Origin: Reticulitermes speratus
Taxonomy: Eukaryota > Arthropoda > Insecta > Blattodea > Rhinotermitidae
Direction: 5' to 3'
DNA length: 64,000 bases
Assembly (NCBI GenBank): GCA_021186555.1
Contig: JAJKFL010000012.1
Span: forward strand, 24,129,711 to 24,193,710
Shown here in pieces: positions 30,831 to 42,144 of the stretch (positions are counted from its first letter, which is position 1; every line of letters starts with the position of its first letter). Below the pieces are notes generated by a model. That model made no database searches, was not told where the DNA came from, and saw nothing but the letters and a program-made list of their open reading frames with translations. The position numbers and the translations under genes are program-made.

Positions 30831-31808
30831 TATGCTAGGAGGAAATGAAGGGCGGGATGAATCTGTTGAACGGTTTAGTGCCTTTGCACGGGAGTTGTTA
30901 AACACGAGCGCAAAGTGAGTACTGGGCACAACTGTACTTGACACTGTTTATCTTCAGAGTTAACGCTGTCCAATAGGCCTACGTGTGTAAACAAACCGCC
31001 ATTACGTCCTCACTTCGGTGTGTCGCTTTCGCAGGCTATCAGTATGAAACCTTACTTCAGAGTTGTTGCGAATTGTGCTCATAGTCTTCCCCGTGTTTGA
31101 TCTTTCGCGAGCCAGCGTGCTATGCCTTACCTGTAATACACACAAGTAAAGGAAATAGCTAGACGTTGAGTGTAACAAACAGCAGGGCTATAATAGACTA
31201 CACGCAGCACACACACATACCTGTAATACATGGAAATGAAGTAAGTAACGTACAAGTACAATTTAGACGTACGGCGAAGGGTATCGGGACTGCGTATGCA
31301 TCGATATTTTAACGATTGCAAGTTTGTGCGGTGGTCTGAGCACGTAGCATGCATGTGTATGTGGTGAACAGGTGGCACGCAGCAAGGACGTTCTTTATTC
31401 GAGTTTGTTCAGAAAAACGAAAAAATACGTAATATAGCATTGGGCCTACAGGCCTGCCTTGGTCGTGTTTGAAACTGCGTGGACGTTTCGAATGAAGCTA
31501 ATTGCATATAATTTGAATTAAGCATGGACGTCAGTAGGCACTGTAGAAACGAGAAAGTCTGTACAGCGTTTGTACGAAGGGCGGCATGTAAACATCACTT
31601 GCCATTTGCCGAAGTAACAAATTGCCCTGACGTGTGTCGACGTGAAAGTATAGCTCCTTGCTTTGTTTGCTTTGGTACTGGTTGGAGTGAATGTTCAGGT
31701 TCGCACTGCTGCCGCTTTACCTGCGGGAGACACAGCGCTGTGAGCGTTTTAGCGAGAAGAAAAACAGCTAATGGAATCCCTATCGCGCGGACTGTAGCCA
31801 GTAAGACA
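30831..31808. other. No recognised feature
   Basis: Frames of 83-96 codons at 31127-31814 lack domains. Confidence 0.4.
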
Positions 31809-31816
31809 CTCTAAAT

Positions 31817-32243
31817 CAGTGGTTCCCAAACTTTTTCGGTCCACCGCCCCCTTGGTTCCATATAAACACCCACAGCGCCCCCCTACCTTTTTTCAAAAAC
31901 ATAAATGCGCTTTTGTTTTCACTTTTATTTTATATTTAAAAATCGTTTAAATAAAATTATAAGAGTTAAACTTAATGTTTTATGTGTTAATTAATAAATT
32001 AAAATTTATTATATTTTTATGATTAACAATAATTCATCTGCAATAGTTTATTGAAAAAATAATATGTGCTTGGATAAGATTCATAAATAAAAATAATAAG
32101 AAATTTAGTTTTTTATTTTTAACACAAAAATCACTTTATTTGAATTTTATTATAAAAATAAATGCACTACTTGTCTACTAGCGCCCACCTCGGTAATCCC
32201 ACCGCCCCCCAGGGGGCGGTACCGCCCACTTTGGGAACCACTG
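31817..32243. mobile_element. hAT-like MITE with 8-bp TSD
   Basis: Ends CAGTGGTTCCCAAA and TTTGGGAACCACTG are perfect 14-bp inverted repeats, flanked by CTCTAAAT on both sides (31809-31816, 32244-32251). An 8-bp TSD and CAGNG-type ends are diagnostic of the hAT superfamily. A GGTCCACCGCCCCCTTGG block on the left mirrors GGGGGCGGTACCGCCC on the right. The 427-bp interior is AT-rich and non-coding, so a transposase in trans is required. Identical TSDs suggest a fairly young insertion. Confidence 0.93.
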
Positions 32244-32251
32244 CTCTAAAT

Positions 32252-32669
32252 TCAGAAATTAAAAACAGTATTTCGTTGTATCGGTCGTGGCCTGTGATGT
32301 GTGGTAATTCAGTTGCGTGTTCTAAAGGTTTCCAGTTCTAATCTGGGCAAGAGATAACCTGTATTGTCCCAGGCTGTCGCAGGTTTCCATTCGTCACCCC
32401 CCTCTCCGCCGTCTGAAAATCCCACGGTTTATCCGGAAGTAGGTGGACCGCTTTGTCCTGTATCCCTGCAACTCGACATTCATCATCCTGTCATTTCGAA
32501 TTCGATGGTACGTTACATCTGTAGCTGACGTAGTGTCGTTAGGAGAGGTAAGAAAAATTGCTGGGATTTATGTTGTTGCGGATAGCGCGAAGAGCCGAGC
32601 GGTACTGCGCCTGACCGTCGGAGAGATTCGTAGTGTCCGTCCGTCCCCTTAATTACGGACTGGCACGCA
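32252..32669. other. No recognised element
   Basis: GCAGGTTTCCATTCGTCACC near 32379 and a possible box B-like TTCTAATC at 32336 hint at a decayed SINE but are not enough to call one. Confidence 0.35.
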
Positions 32670-32671
32670 TA

Positions 32672-32967
32672 CAGGTAGGTCCCGTTTTACGACGGTCCAT
32701 TTTACGACTTTTCACATTAACGACTGTTTCAAAATATTACCTCAAATATTAGTACATACTTGGAAAAATTGTAGGAATTTTGGAACCTATCTCATTCAAT
32801 TACATTATATTTTGGTCTCGTGTTACGACTTTTCATTTTACGACCCTGTTTTGCTGGATCCTAACCCTGTCGTTAAACGGGTCTCATTTTGGACTCGTTT
32901 TACGACTTTTCATTTTACGACCCTGTTTTGCTGGAACCTAACCCTGTCGTAAAACGGGTCCTACCTG
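32672..32967. mobile_element. TA-flanked MITE (Tc1/mariner superfamily-like)
   Basis: Ends CAGGTAGGTCCCGTTTTACG and CGTAAAACGGGTCCTACCTG are inverted repeats of about 23 bp, with TA on each side (32670-32671, 32968-32969). A 70-bp block (TTTACGACTTTTCATTTTAC, CCCTGTTTTGCTGGA) occurs twice near the right end. 296 bp, non-coding. Confidence 0.88.
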
Positions 32968-32969
32968 TA

Positions 32970-32976
32970 CTGTGTA

Positions 32977-33021
<45 letters not shown>

Positions 33022-33022
33022 T
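32970..33022. repeat. TG and TGTA microsatellite
   Basis: (TG)n then (TATG)n directly beyond the right end of the MITE. Confidence 0.9.
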
Positions 33023-33290
33023 TAATGTGTGCTGTCGTATATTGTACACTAAATGGACAGTATGCTTGTGGATGTTACAAAAACTGACAGTCGTATTTTG
33101 CGAGGAGTTTAGCAAAGTATGAGCGCGGTCTGGCGGAAGAGTTGGACGCTGCTCTAGCCAAGTCGGGCCGACCGCATAACGCGTAAGGTCACCTCAGGAA
33201 AGGGCCGTCTGGAGAGGTCTTTGCATTTTGTGCATCTGTTTTATGTCGGTAAGACCACGAGACACATATCTCTGTAAGATGTTCTTATTT

Positions 33291-33491
33291 TGATTTCAGC
33301 CTTCCGCCGCGATGTTGATGAAATATGCGGTCTTCTGGGATATTACGCGGCGCCGTGTGGTAATTGTTTACCGACGTTTCGGGACAACTCGGACTCTTGA
33401 CCCGTGAGGATGGGACCGATACGTTGTCCCGAAACGTCGGTAAACAATTACCACACGGCGCCGCGTAATATCCCAGAAGACCGCATATTTC
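33291..33491 (-). mobile_element. Hairpin element, family D, with 12-bp TSD
   Basis: ATGTTCTTATTT at 33279-33290 and 33492-33503. Minus-strand orientation is shown by the tail on the left (CTTCCGCCGCGATGTTGATG). Arms with TCTTCTGGGATATTACGCGG and TTTACCGACGTTTCGGGACA are almost perfect mirror images. Plus-strand right arm: GTGAGGA, GGGACCGATACGTTGTCCC, GAAACGTCGG. Confidence 0.87.
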
Positions 33492-33503
33492 ATGTTCTTA
33501 TTT

Positions 33504-34589
33504 GACCGGCTATGTCTCGTTACTGCGACATTATCAGGGTCTGTGTGTAGTACGTATAAGGAGAATGATAAGTTAGACATGGAGAAGGCCACGATATGAA
33601 ACATGCTTGGCTAGACTTGGACGTAAATTGGAGTGTTGGCCTAACATTGAATGATGCGAACTTGTGAATTAGAATGGGCTGGCTGAGCTTTTGTGATGAT
33701 TGTGATGAACGAACGTTTGGGATCTATAACAGCAGGAAGTTTATTGGCCAGCTGAGTGTGAACTTTTAATCGTTTAAAGACGTGTCGTAACTACAGTATT
33801 GTACTCACGAGAACGACCTTGACCTTGACCTTGACGTCGTGTGTAAGGCCCCTTCTCTCTTGGCTAGACTTGCGTAGAAAATATATAGGTCCCGTCGAAA
33901 ACATACATATATGTCACTGCATGACGTAGACGTTTCTGGTATGTTTGGGATTAATTTTTCTTTGGCCAAGTTCTGAGAAGTAGAGCCGTTTATATCGTGG
34001 TTGTCGCCGTTCGCTGATCTGCTTGTTTCTGAGCCGAGCGCCGCCACGAAGCCACCAGCAACAACGACAGCTGCGACTCCCTTAACGTCATCTGCTGGCC
34101 GGCATTTCTTGAAGGTCAGATTGCTCCGTCAATGTCATGTCTAGATAAAAGCTTCTCAGCCTTCCGATTGAAGCTCTTTAATACAAACAAGTAGTGCAAC
34201 GCGCTGAACAGCACGTGGTCGCTCAGTCAAAATGGTTCTCATTCTTTCATGCTTTGAATCGCCGTCCTAATCCAATTTTGTACAGTATTCGTAAGGACTG
34301 CCTTTCCCCGCCCCCCAAAGAACATTCTTTACTCTCTTGTTATTGGAAGGAGTTTTCTGCAGCTTTGGATAGTTTTCTTGTCAACGGCGAAGGCCATGAC
34401 TTCCTTGTACCATCAACAGCTCGGAATAGTTGATTATGATAGTTTTCTTTCAGGTTTTAGATTTCTCTATTTTCCTGAAGTGTGCAGAGAGCGCCCTTTA
34501 TTTCTGTATTTGCTGCGTCTTCTGAGGTTCTGTGCTCTTATCACTGATACACGTACACCACGGTACTTTGACTTTATTTAATCCGCACG
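33504..34589. other. No recognised element; one AAGGTC cluster
   Basis: Three overlapping GACCTT copies then GACGTC at 33815-33838 read TCAAGGTCA on the other strand, which fits ERR/FTZ-F1-type nuclear receptor sites. No gene or promoter is visible nearby. Frames of 67-80 codons are uninformative. Confidence 0.4.
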
Positions 34590-34713
34590 AGAAATAGGCA
34601 AAACTAGATGTCTCTTAACTTCACTTTATATTCACCGTGCATCTTTTTATAATTGATTATTTGTACCAACAAATGCATTAAGACAGTTTTTTCACTGTTT
34701 TCTTTATTATAAG

Positions 34714-34762
34714 GATGCCCCAATACGCATTTCGGCAATTATTCTGCCATCATCAGGGGGTA
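34714..34762 (-). ncRNA. Hammerhead-like motif in Penelope-like 3' end
   Basis: Minus strand: CCCC, CTGATGA (34750-34756), T, GGCA-loop-TGCC stem II, GAAA (34730-34733), then ATGCGTAT, T, GGGG. CCCC/GGGG is stem I. ATGCGTAT is self-complementary if two G-U pairs are allowed, so the palindromic stem III is kept although its sequence differs from ACATGT in other copies. Confidence 0.62.
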
Positions 34763-35180
34763 TTATAAGTGAGTTTTTACATAGACCAATTCTTTGGTTA
34801 CGTCATAACAGTGAGTCAGTATTTGTTACCACATCGTATAAAATTTTGTATAATTAGTGGTATTGTTAAGCTGCTAAAAGTTATTAAATTTTAAAATTAC
34901 AATAAAATCAAGCAGTATATTATACTACCCTCTGTAGTATAATTATTAATTAATGGCAGCGTGGTCCTATTTTCAGCGTGTATTCCTGATATCTGTTGAA
35001 ATATTAAAAAAATATAGAATTAGGGTTATGATAACTGCTATTATTTATATTTGTGTGTGTGTTTTCGTCAGATTCCAAGTTGAGTTTGGACATACCTGTG
35101 TGTTATGTTGTTGGCAGAACCTCCTTCCCTCCTGTCTGTGTGGTTAGTGGTATTGAATGTTGTGGTGTACTCTCCTGTTG

Positions 35181-35369
35181 TTACGTTACGCCTGCGCTGT
35201 AGGCTTGGTTGGGGTTGTTTATGAGTTTGAATAGTATGCTCGGTTCACCTAATTGTTGTTCGGGAATTAATGTATCTTTTTGATAATAATCGTGTATATA
35301 AAACTTTTCTAAAGTATTCATGTGACTGCTCTTCTTTACTTCGTATTTACAGAGACGGTTTACATTCAC
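35181..35369 (-). pseudogene. C-terminal remnant of Penelope-like ORF (second copy)
   Basis: 62 codons containing KSSHMNTLEKFYI, TLIPEQ and ILFKLINNPN. It aligns with 21317-21451. The KK.SHMNTLEKFYI phrase is typical just downstream of GIY-YIG in such ORFs as I remember them. Upstream in-frame sequence has stops and no GIY or YIG motif that I can see, so the catalytic domains are gone. Confidence 0.62.
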
Positions 35370-35400
35370 TACGAATGGTATTTACCCTCTTTCTATTTGT

Positions 35401-36084
35401 CGCTGTTTGTTATGTGTTGGTTTATAACAAGCCAGAAGTCAAGTTTGTATACACCTCTAGCCAGTTAGAACACAACAGAAAATAAGTGTTAACTCGCACG
35501 CACAAGACATTATTGCATTTCAGTCCAGTGTATTTTTAACTGGACTTAAATGCTTGCTTGTTACAGTCATCTAAACGGCGTGACTTCTCCCTGCGAAACA
35601 GCTACCAAGGTCAAAGCCGTTCTTGTGAGTCAACTACATTGTGTACTTCCTGTCGATACAGTTTGAATTTTGCCCATACATTGCACTTACGTGTTTCGTA
35701 TGATTTCTCACGCATAGTGCAGTTATGTGCCTATACAGCATTAACTGGTTCATATTCATAATGGACACGGATTCTGTTATTTTTGAAGTAGGAACCCACG
35801 TTAAGTATGTAATTTGGATGAAAGGCCTGGGTTTGGCCCCGGCCAGTCCCTGTGGAATTCTTTTTATGATAAAGTGGCACTGGGACAGGGTTTTTTTGTC
35901 CCCGAGTCGGTGCATTTTCCCCTATCAGTACCGTTCTACCAATGCTCCGCACTTATCTTCATCTTCTGAAGCTACTCGTAACAGAAGGCCTGGTGACCTG
36001 AAAACAGTGACGGTGTTTCGGCAATCGGCGGCATGAAGAAAGAAAAGTGCTTTCATTGTTTTTTTTTGTCGGTCTTCAGAGGGT
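35401..36084. other. Possible unclassified repeat
   Basis: The 93-codon minus frame at 35634-35915 and a plus frame at 35725-36036 overlap heavily. The region looks like an old repeat (its translation feels familiar from insect assemblies), but there is no second copy in this window to define it. Confidence 0.35.
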
Positions 36085-36270
36085 TCAAGGAAGATGTTAC
36101 GCGGACTTGCCGTAACGGGCGGTTGGCGCAGCGTCGGTGGAATGATGGTAACGGGGGAAACTCGAAGTAGGCGGAGGAAGGCCTGTCCCGTCGATCACAA
36201 ATATCACATGGGTTAGCCCGGAATTGAAACCCTGGGCTCCGCGGTATAGGCCGGCGACTGAATGTAAGCT
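36085..36270 (-). mobile_element. Probable tRNA-derived SINE, different family
   Basis: Minus strand: GGAGCCCAGGGTTTCAATTC (box B-like, 36220-36239), then CCTTCCTCCGCCTACTTCGA and GTTTCCCCC. Rows of CCTCCG/TTTCCC after box B are common in insect SINE bodies. Box A is not clear. Confidence 0.5.
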
Positions 36271-37028
36271 GAATTATGTTTAAAAATTCAGTTCGTACCG
36301 CGCAGTAAACACTCCCTTTTGATATAAAAAGCCAAGTCGCGTAATGCTGTGTAGGGAAACATTGGCCGTTTGTTCCGGGAAGCACACAGAACACACAAAT
36401 ATACCGTGTGGGCAGAACGTAGAGTATTTTAGTGTCAGACCTTGTGGTACTAGACTTTAACTAAGGGCTAATCCAAGCGCTGAGCGATGCAGACGATCAG
36501 GTCGGACTGCTCTCGTTATGTGGGTCGCTCCGAGATCCGCATCAGCCTGACTGACGGCATTCTGATTACTTCTTCCGCAAGAAGGGCTAAACCTGAGAGC
36601 ATGCTCAACGAAAGTTGACCACGATCTATGAAAGTCTCTGGCACTGTATTTTGTCGTAGGTTTACATCCCACTGCTTTGTTACGAGGTTAATGCTTCTGA
36701 TTCTATAGTGACAGGTTCATTAAGGTTGTTGAGAATGTCATGTTTTTAAGAGGAGCAGAACGCTAAAACACGTTCTTTGTGATTTTTCGTCATTGGCCTG
36801 AATGTTTATTGCTAACACAAGCCTTTTGTTGACACAGATAATCAGCAGTAGAGATAGCACACTGCTTTGGGTCACAAATTGTGTTGCTGACAAAGCTAAT
36901 CAGTACTAGACATTTTTAACTTTATAAATGAGAATTTTTCGTTGTGTTTTGTTTAAGTGGTGTGGGAGATGAAGCGACTGTAAGACAGGCAGACAGGCAG
37001 GTGGGCGGCCTGACATGACCTTCTTATT
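36271..37028. other. No recognised feature
   Basis: A 71-codon minus frame at 36457-36672 is unsupported. The two GCTAACACAAGCC/GCTGACAAAGCTAATCAG phrases near 36810 and 36890 are too short to call a repeat. Confidence 0.4.
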
Positions 37029-37542
37029 AGGCGCGTTCGCAAAATTCCGAAAAACGACTTTTACCTTCGTCATGTATGTCCGTCCGTCGGCATGGAACAA
37101 CCCGGCTCCCACTGGACGGATGTTCATGAAATTTGATATTTGAGGATTTTTTTCAAAATCTGTCGAGAAAACTCAAGTTTTGTTAGAATCTGACAAGAAT
37201 AACGGATACCGTACATGGAGACCTGTGTGAATTTATGATATCTCGCTCATTTTTCCTTACAATGAGAAATGTTTCAGGTAAAAGTTGTAAAGTAAATCTA
37301 AACACACATTTCATATTCAATAACTTTTTTTCCGAAAATCGTGCTGTTTATGAGATAATGTGAAAAAATACGGTAAAGTCGGACAGGCCACAGATGACAA
37401 TATAATACGGCGCATGCACTTTGCATGATGGATAACTAAGGCTACACACACTCGGAATATGTAATGCTTATTGCTTCTCCACGGCAACAGTGGTTACGCG
37501 AACGCACCTCAGTATTACGTTATACGTACATTGCGTGTCTTG
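37029..37542 (+). repeat. Interspersed repeat family H, near full length
   Basis: Left end AGGCGCGTTCGCAAAATTCC, right inverted end GGTTACGCGAACGCACCT (37492-37509), then the conserved outer stretch TATTACGTTATACGTACATT. Internal landmarks: GGATGTTCATGAAATTTGAT, CTGTCGAGAAAACTCAAG, GAGACCTGTGTGAATTTATG and ACGGCGCATGCACTTTGCAT. Four other copies or parts lie at 23.2, 27.1, 45.2 and 52.5-54.3 kb. Confidence 0.83.
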
Positions 37543-39950
37543 TTGTGCTCTTGTTTATACTTGACGGATCCATAAATCCCGAGCAGTGGCGCTCAGAAAT
37601 TTGTCCAAGTGCCAAATATTTTCGAGTTTTAATTGCAGTGTTCTTGGTTTTTGAAAATCACAGCCCAATGGTGACTGCGCCACGGAACGTACACTGACTA
37701 CCAGAATCTTTTGTGGATGGATTCGTTTACAGTGCCATTAAATGGTGCGAAGTTAGTTTGCGGTGCTGACCAGCCCGCACGCATCGCCAGCGGACAACGA
37801 TGGCAATAAATCGCCCGACTCTTGTCTCGAGAAAAACATTCCAGTGTCGTGCCTTACGCATTTCGTGCAAGAAACATAATGCGTGCAGTGACTAGATGTC
37901 GGAAACGGGGGATTTGCAGGGTAGAGAGAATGCGTGTTCTTGAAGTTCTACACTTGGCCTGGGTGTCCTGGGTGATATTTAACAAGGGCGGCAAAAGGAC
38001 GGCGAAAAATTCCACATGTACATTGCTCATTCCATATTAAACACGCACGTGTTTTGTAAAGGGCAGTGTAACGTGGTGAGGTTTCACTTCAGCCGTCTGT
38101 AAATATAAATTTGTATTCGAACGAGTGAATACCCACATGACACTGTTGATTGTACTGTCTCCGTAGTTATTTAATTGTTAAGGAAGTTTTGTGTTCATAT
38201 CGGATGGTTGTACACACAGTAAAGACTTATTAACCGCGTTTAACCTCATAACACTTGTGACTGTATTTGAAAGTTTCTTTGGAATCGCGGTTGAAGCATT
38301 TGTTATCGTCATTTCCTTCTGACGAATGTCGAGGGCGCTAGAAGTATTTTGTTCACAGGCGTGGCCAGTTTTGATTTTGAATCAGAGGAATCCAGGCCGG
38401 GACAGGACACTCTGTTGGTTGCTTTTAAGACTTATTTCAGTGTTGTCCTCTTGCCTGTCCCAGGAGGTGTAGTATACTTTCTATAGGTATTCCAATTAAA
38501 ATTTTGCACGCATTTCTCATCTCCCCCATGCGCACTACATATCCGTCTCATTTTCACCTTCCTTGATCGTACTCTTATTAATTTGGTTAAGGAAACACCG
38601 TACGAAGCCGATCAAAATTCTGCCGTTTTTGTCCATCTTCATGTAACCTGTTACTTTGCAGCTTTGTCCCAACTTCCTGTCGATCAACTCTGTCGGTCTG
38701 TGGCCTTCCCTTAGGGCGACAGACAAGTCGTGTGTGCACATTGGCCTATAGGTAATGTGGTATGGCGCATAAAGTACATTTGAGGCTGAAGGTGTTGCTG
38801 GTGTTGCCCGGTTTGGATCAACAGTGCAGTTAATCGATTTATATTTAAGAAGGCCCTCAGGAATTTCCATGATCTGTTCACTAAATCTGTCGTTTTATGG
38901 GCTAAGACGACTGACAGTGGATTGGAATGAGACATGTATTAATTAGGCACTGGGCTGTAGTTATGAACCGAAACAGATGCCGTAGCCTTCAGCGTGGCTC
39001 TGCGTGGTGTGGGCTAAGTACGTTGAGAGTATTGTGGAAACAAACTGATAGAGGTAAAGATCAAGACCGCCGAGAGCGGGTTCGGGCCCCCGTGAGAAAA
39101 TGTTTTCGGGCCCTCCGGCAGGGGCGCACCGGCCAAAAAGTCTTGACACTGAATCTGAAATACTCTCAGTGGCAGAGTGACTTGCGCTTTGCCTGAAGGG
39201 GTTAATTTGTACAATCAAGAAACAGTGATACTGCCGAGAAGAGACAAAAACTTATACAACTTAATGGAGCCCCGGGCCCCCTTGCAGACCGCCGGACCCA
39301 GGTAATTTGTCCCGGCTTCCTTCCCTCTCGTCGGCACTGGTGGAGGTGTGCGTATTTGACCTGCACTTGACTGTCAGTTACGCAGTTATCACAGCAAATG
39401 GTGCAGTGTGGTCACACCACTACTGCAGAATAGCACAGATGTCTTTGGGCTAGTGTCACATTGATTGCAGGGCCTTGTTCTGATCGGGCGAGATCGGTCT
39501 GGTGTGTGTGGTCTCTGCGACGAGAAGCGCTACGTGTGTCTTGCATTTCAACAGTATTCTTTCGGGTCATTGTACGACCCCGTCAATAGCTGCTACTGGC
39601 ATCGAATGGAGTGATTCGTGGGTGATGAGTTGGAACGACTTGGGAAGGAAGTGTTTGTGACCTAATCGAGGTCGCTTCCAGATATTTGCCTTTAGGAGCT
39701 GAGGAACGAAAAATCTCAGGAGAAACTGACCCTGCCAAGATTTCAGCGAAGGATGTCCCAAGTATAAGTCTGGCCCGTGACCGCTGCACCAATCCATTTT
39801 GTACTTTTGAGCGTAGAATTTTCTGTGTAGAGCATCATTTTGCTTGCAAGTCGTCTGTGTTGTATGTGTTGAATATTGTACATTGCTGTATTGTAAAGTC
39901 GAGTTGCTTTTTAAAAGGAATATTTTGTGTTTGGTTGCTCAAGGGAAAGG
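37543..39950. other. Mostly featureless; one GC-rich repeat-like block
   Basis: At 39060-39345, GGGCCCCCGTGAGAAA, GGGCCCTCCGGCAGGGGCGC and GGCCCCCTTGCAGACC recall the ends of degraded hAT-like insect elements, but I cannot find matched inverted repeats or a TSD. Frames up to 111 codons (38535-38870 minus) lack domains. Confidence 0.4.
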
Positions 39951-40045
39951 CCACTGCGGTTGACCTAATCGTCCGTGGGATGATAATGTTAAAATGTTAA
40001 TGAACCTTCGGCTTGTTGGTAATGTAAGTGACTTAACGTCTCCAG
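39951..40045 (+). mobile_element. LINE 3' tail scrap
   Basis: GTTAATGAACCTTCGGCTTGTTGGTAATGTAAGTGAC (read in parts) follows the AATGAACCTTCGG landmark of the 8.4-kb LINE. Short and diverged. Confidence 0.45.
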
Positions 40046-40644
40046 AACGACTCCTTGCAGTGACAGTTCCTTCCACGAGCTGCTTGGAATGTTTGGTGCA
40101 GCTTGTTATGCGTCTCCTACGAATAGGACATTCTTCAGTCGAACGTAGACATTCTTCTTTCCTTATATGACTACAGCTGTTCAGTGCATGACTGCTACAA
40201 GGCCAACTGAGTATACTGCAATAAGTGTGTTCATGTTGCATGTCTTGTAGCATCAGTGTCCGTTTTTATTGTATGTCTTCAATCTCTTAATATGTGTGTG
40301 TTCGCCATCCCTGTAGTTTTGCCAACAAAGTATTGTTACTGTTAGCATTATAAAACAGCGACAAACGGAGACACAAATGTAAATTACTGGCAGTATGAAG
40401 ATAAATACTGTCAGTCGCACACATACGGCTTTTGTCAAGATTGCATTTGTTCACATAACGCTACCGACATTGACCAGCTTCAGAGAAATTATATGTGAAA
40501 TGCAAATTTACTGTTGGCTAATTACACAGTATTGACGTTTATGCCAGGTGGGCAGATTAATCGAAAATACGCGTTATTTAAAAAACACCCAAAAATATCG
40601 TGAAATATATGAATTGGGCAGAAGTAAGACGATAAGAGGTTTGT
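40046..40644. other. No recognised feature
   Basis: AT-rich with short frames only. Confidence 0.4.
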
Positions 40645-40657
40645 AAAAATACAGTTT

Positions 40658-40920
40658 TTTTTTTTCCAATGGCTCGACAGCCCCTTGGGGGGCCTAGGAC
40701 GCCTCATTTTTTCGAGGCTTCACGATCACACTTTAGACACACCACACTCGGTAGGCCTTCTCTGGACGAGTGATCAGCCCGTCGCAGACACCTCTGCCTG
40801 ACAACACACAACACTCACAAGAGACAGACATCCATGCCCAAGGCGGGATTCGAACCCACAATCCCAGTAAGCGAGCGGCCGTAGACCCACGCCTTAGACC
40901 GCACGGCCACTGCGATCGGC
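40658..40920 (-). mobile_element. tRNA-derived SINE, family C, with 13-bp TSD
   Basis: Minus strand begins GCCGATCGCAGTGGCCGTGC, GGTCTAAGGCG (box A region) and has GGGTTCGAATCCCGCC (box B, about 40845-40860). The GTGGCC...GGTCTAAGGCG head resembles a class II (Leu/Ser-type) tRNA. It ends in a poly-A tail (plus-strand T run from 40658). TSD AAAAATACAGTTT at 40645-40657 and 40921-40933. Other copies at 54.8 and 59.1 kb. Confidence 0.93.
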
Positions 40921-40974
40921 AAAAATACAGTTTACTAAGGATAAATATGTATGTCAGGATAAACGCCTCAGACC

Positions 40975-40978
<4 letters not shown>

Positions 40979-41034
<56 letters not shown>

Positions 41035-41036
41035 TA
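40979..41036. repeat. TA and CA microsatellite
   Basis: (TA)n for about 42 bp, then (CA)n. Another (TA)n lies at 41387-41404 and 41424-41447. Confidence 0.95.
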
Positions 41037-41297
41037 ATTTGTGCACCATTCTTAATGGCACATGCCTTATATCTCGGAACAGCACTCGGTAGTTAAACAT
41101 ACCAAACGGAGCAATGGAATTGTACTGTTACAATTACTGTGTTTACTATGAAGTGCTGGGTCACTAACTGTGTGTGTCTATATAATTGAGGGGTTTCGAG
41201 ATTTGTGATGACGTGCCGAGTGTTTATCGTGACATTTATCCTTCGGTCATTTTTTTTAACTCTCTTTAGGACGTTTTTGAATAACACTGTGCTTTTC

Positions 41298-41560
41298 TGT
41301 ATATACAGGGCATACACAAAGAATGGTGCGGTTTTAATTGTGAACACTATTAAAACCGCACCATTCTTTTGTGTATGCCTGTATATGTATATATATATAT
41401 ATATACAGAAAATACACATATAATTATATATATATATATATATATATACACCCACTTGGCATAAATTTGAGTTATTATGTCACTAACCAACAGTAATTTT
41501 CCATTTCACGTACAGTTTCCCTGGGGATGGTCAAGGTCGACCGAAACATGCCGGCAGGTT
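41298..41560 (+). mobile_element. Fold-back with decayed hammerhead-like motif
   Basis: Arms CATACACAAAGAATGGTGCG (from 41309) and CGCACCATTCTTTTGTGTAT pair over about 38 bp around a 9-nt loop. At 41517-41553 follow CTGGGGATGGTCAAGGTCGACCGAAACATGCCGG (in parts): stem II GGTC/GACC and GAAAC are present but the core reads CTGGGGA. Likely a member of the same fold-back class. Confidence 0.55.
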
Positions 41561-42144
41561 TATGTGAATAAATGCAGCTTTGTTGAAGTCGGTATGTGTG
41601 CAGTGGTGCTTAGTTTGGTATTAACTATCTGGTACATGGTGAACTATGAATGCGTTTGAAATCATAATTTAAATAATATTAAATATTCCGAACCAACTTT
41701 AATATAAATCCATTTTCGAAATGTGATCTAAAGATTTGTTCACGTTTCCCTTAAAAGTCTGGAATACAGTACGTGCTTTGTAGAGGACGTGGAGATGTGT
41801 GTGCTCACGAAGTGAAGTGGCTGTAATGACATTAATTGTTATATCCGACAGTCTTCTGTATTGTCTGTGCTGCTGACCAGTTCAGAAATAAAATTAATTT
41901 ATGTTTCGCTGTAAGTGGGAGTTCGGATGGACGAAACTGAATTTTTACCCAGCATTTAATTCCAGCCAGATTCATGCCGTAAGGTTTGTGGAGTTACAAG
42001 AGTGCCAATGAACGGGCAGATTCCACCTTTCCATTATAACGTTCATATACATTGGCGTTACTGTTTCTCGCACATTCATTCACATCTTATCCGTTACAGT
42101 GTTCTAAATTCAATCGCCCTCTCAACTACGTGAATAATAATTCA
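41561..42144. other. No recognised feature
   Basis: Unremarkable sequence before an AATTC run. Confidence 0.4.

Larger units (their letters stand above)
34590..35400 (-). mobile_element. Penelope-like element 3' portion
   Basis: Read on the minus strand: ORF C-terminal remnant (35369-35181), about 400 bp of AT-rich 3' sequence, a hammerhead-like motif, TGCATTTGTTGG, then the tail box GATGCACGGTGAATATAAAG near 34637-34618. This order matches the 20.8-kb fold-back and supports a common family. It is 5'-truncated with no reverse transcriptase. No clear TSD at the left end. Confidence 0.72.

Noticed and set aside
39060-39345. hAT-like element from GC-rich GGGCCC words
   Set aside because: No matched inverted ends and no 8-bp TSD found; left as an unclassified block.
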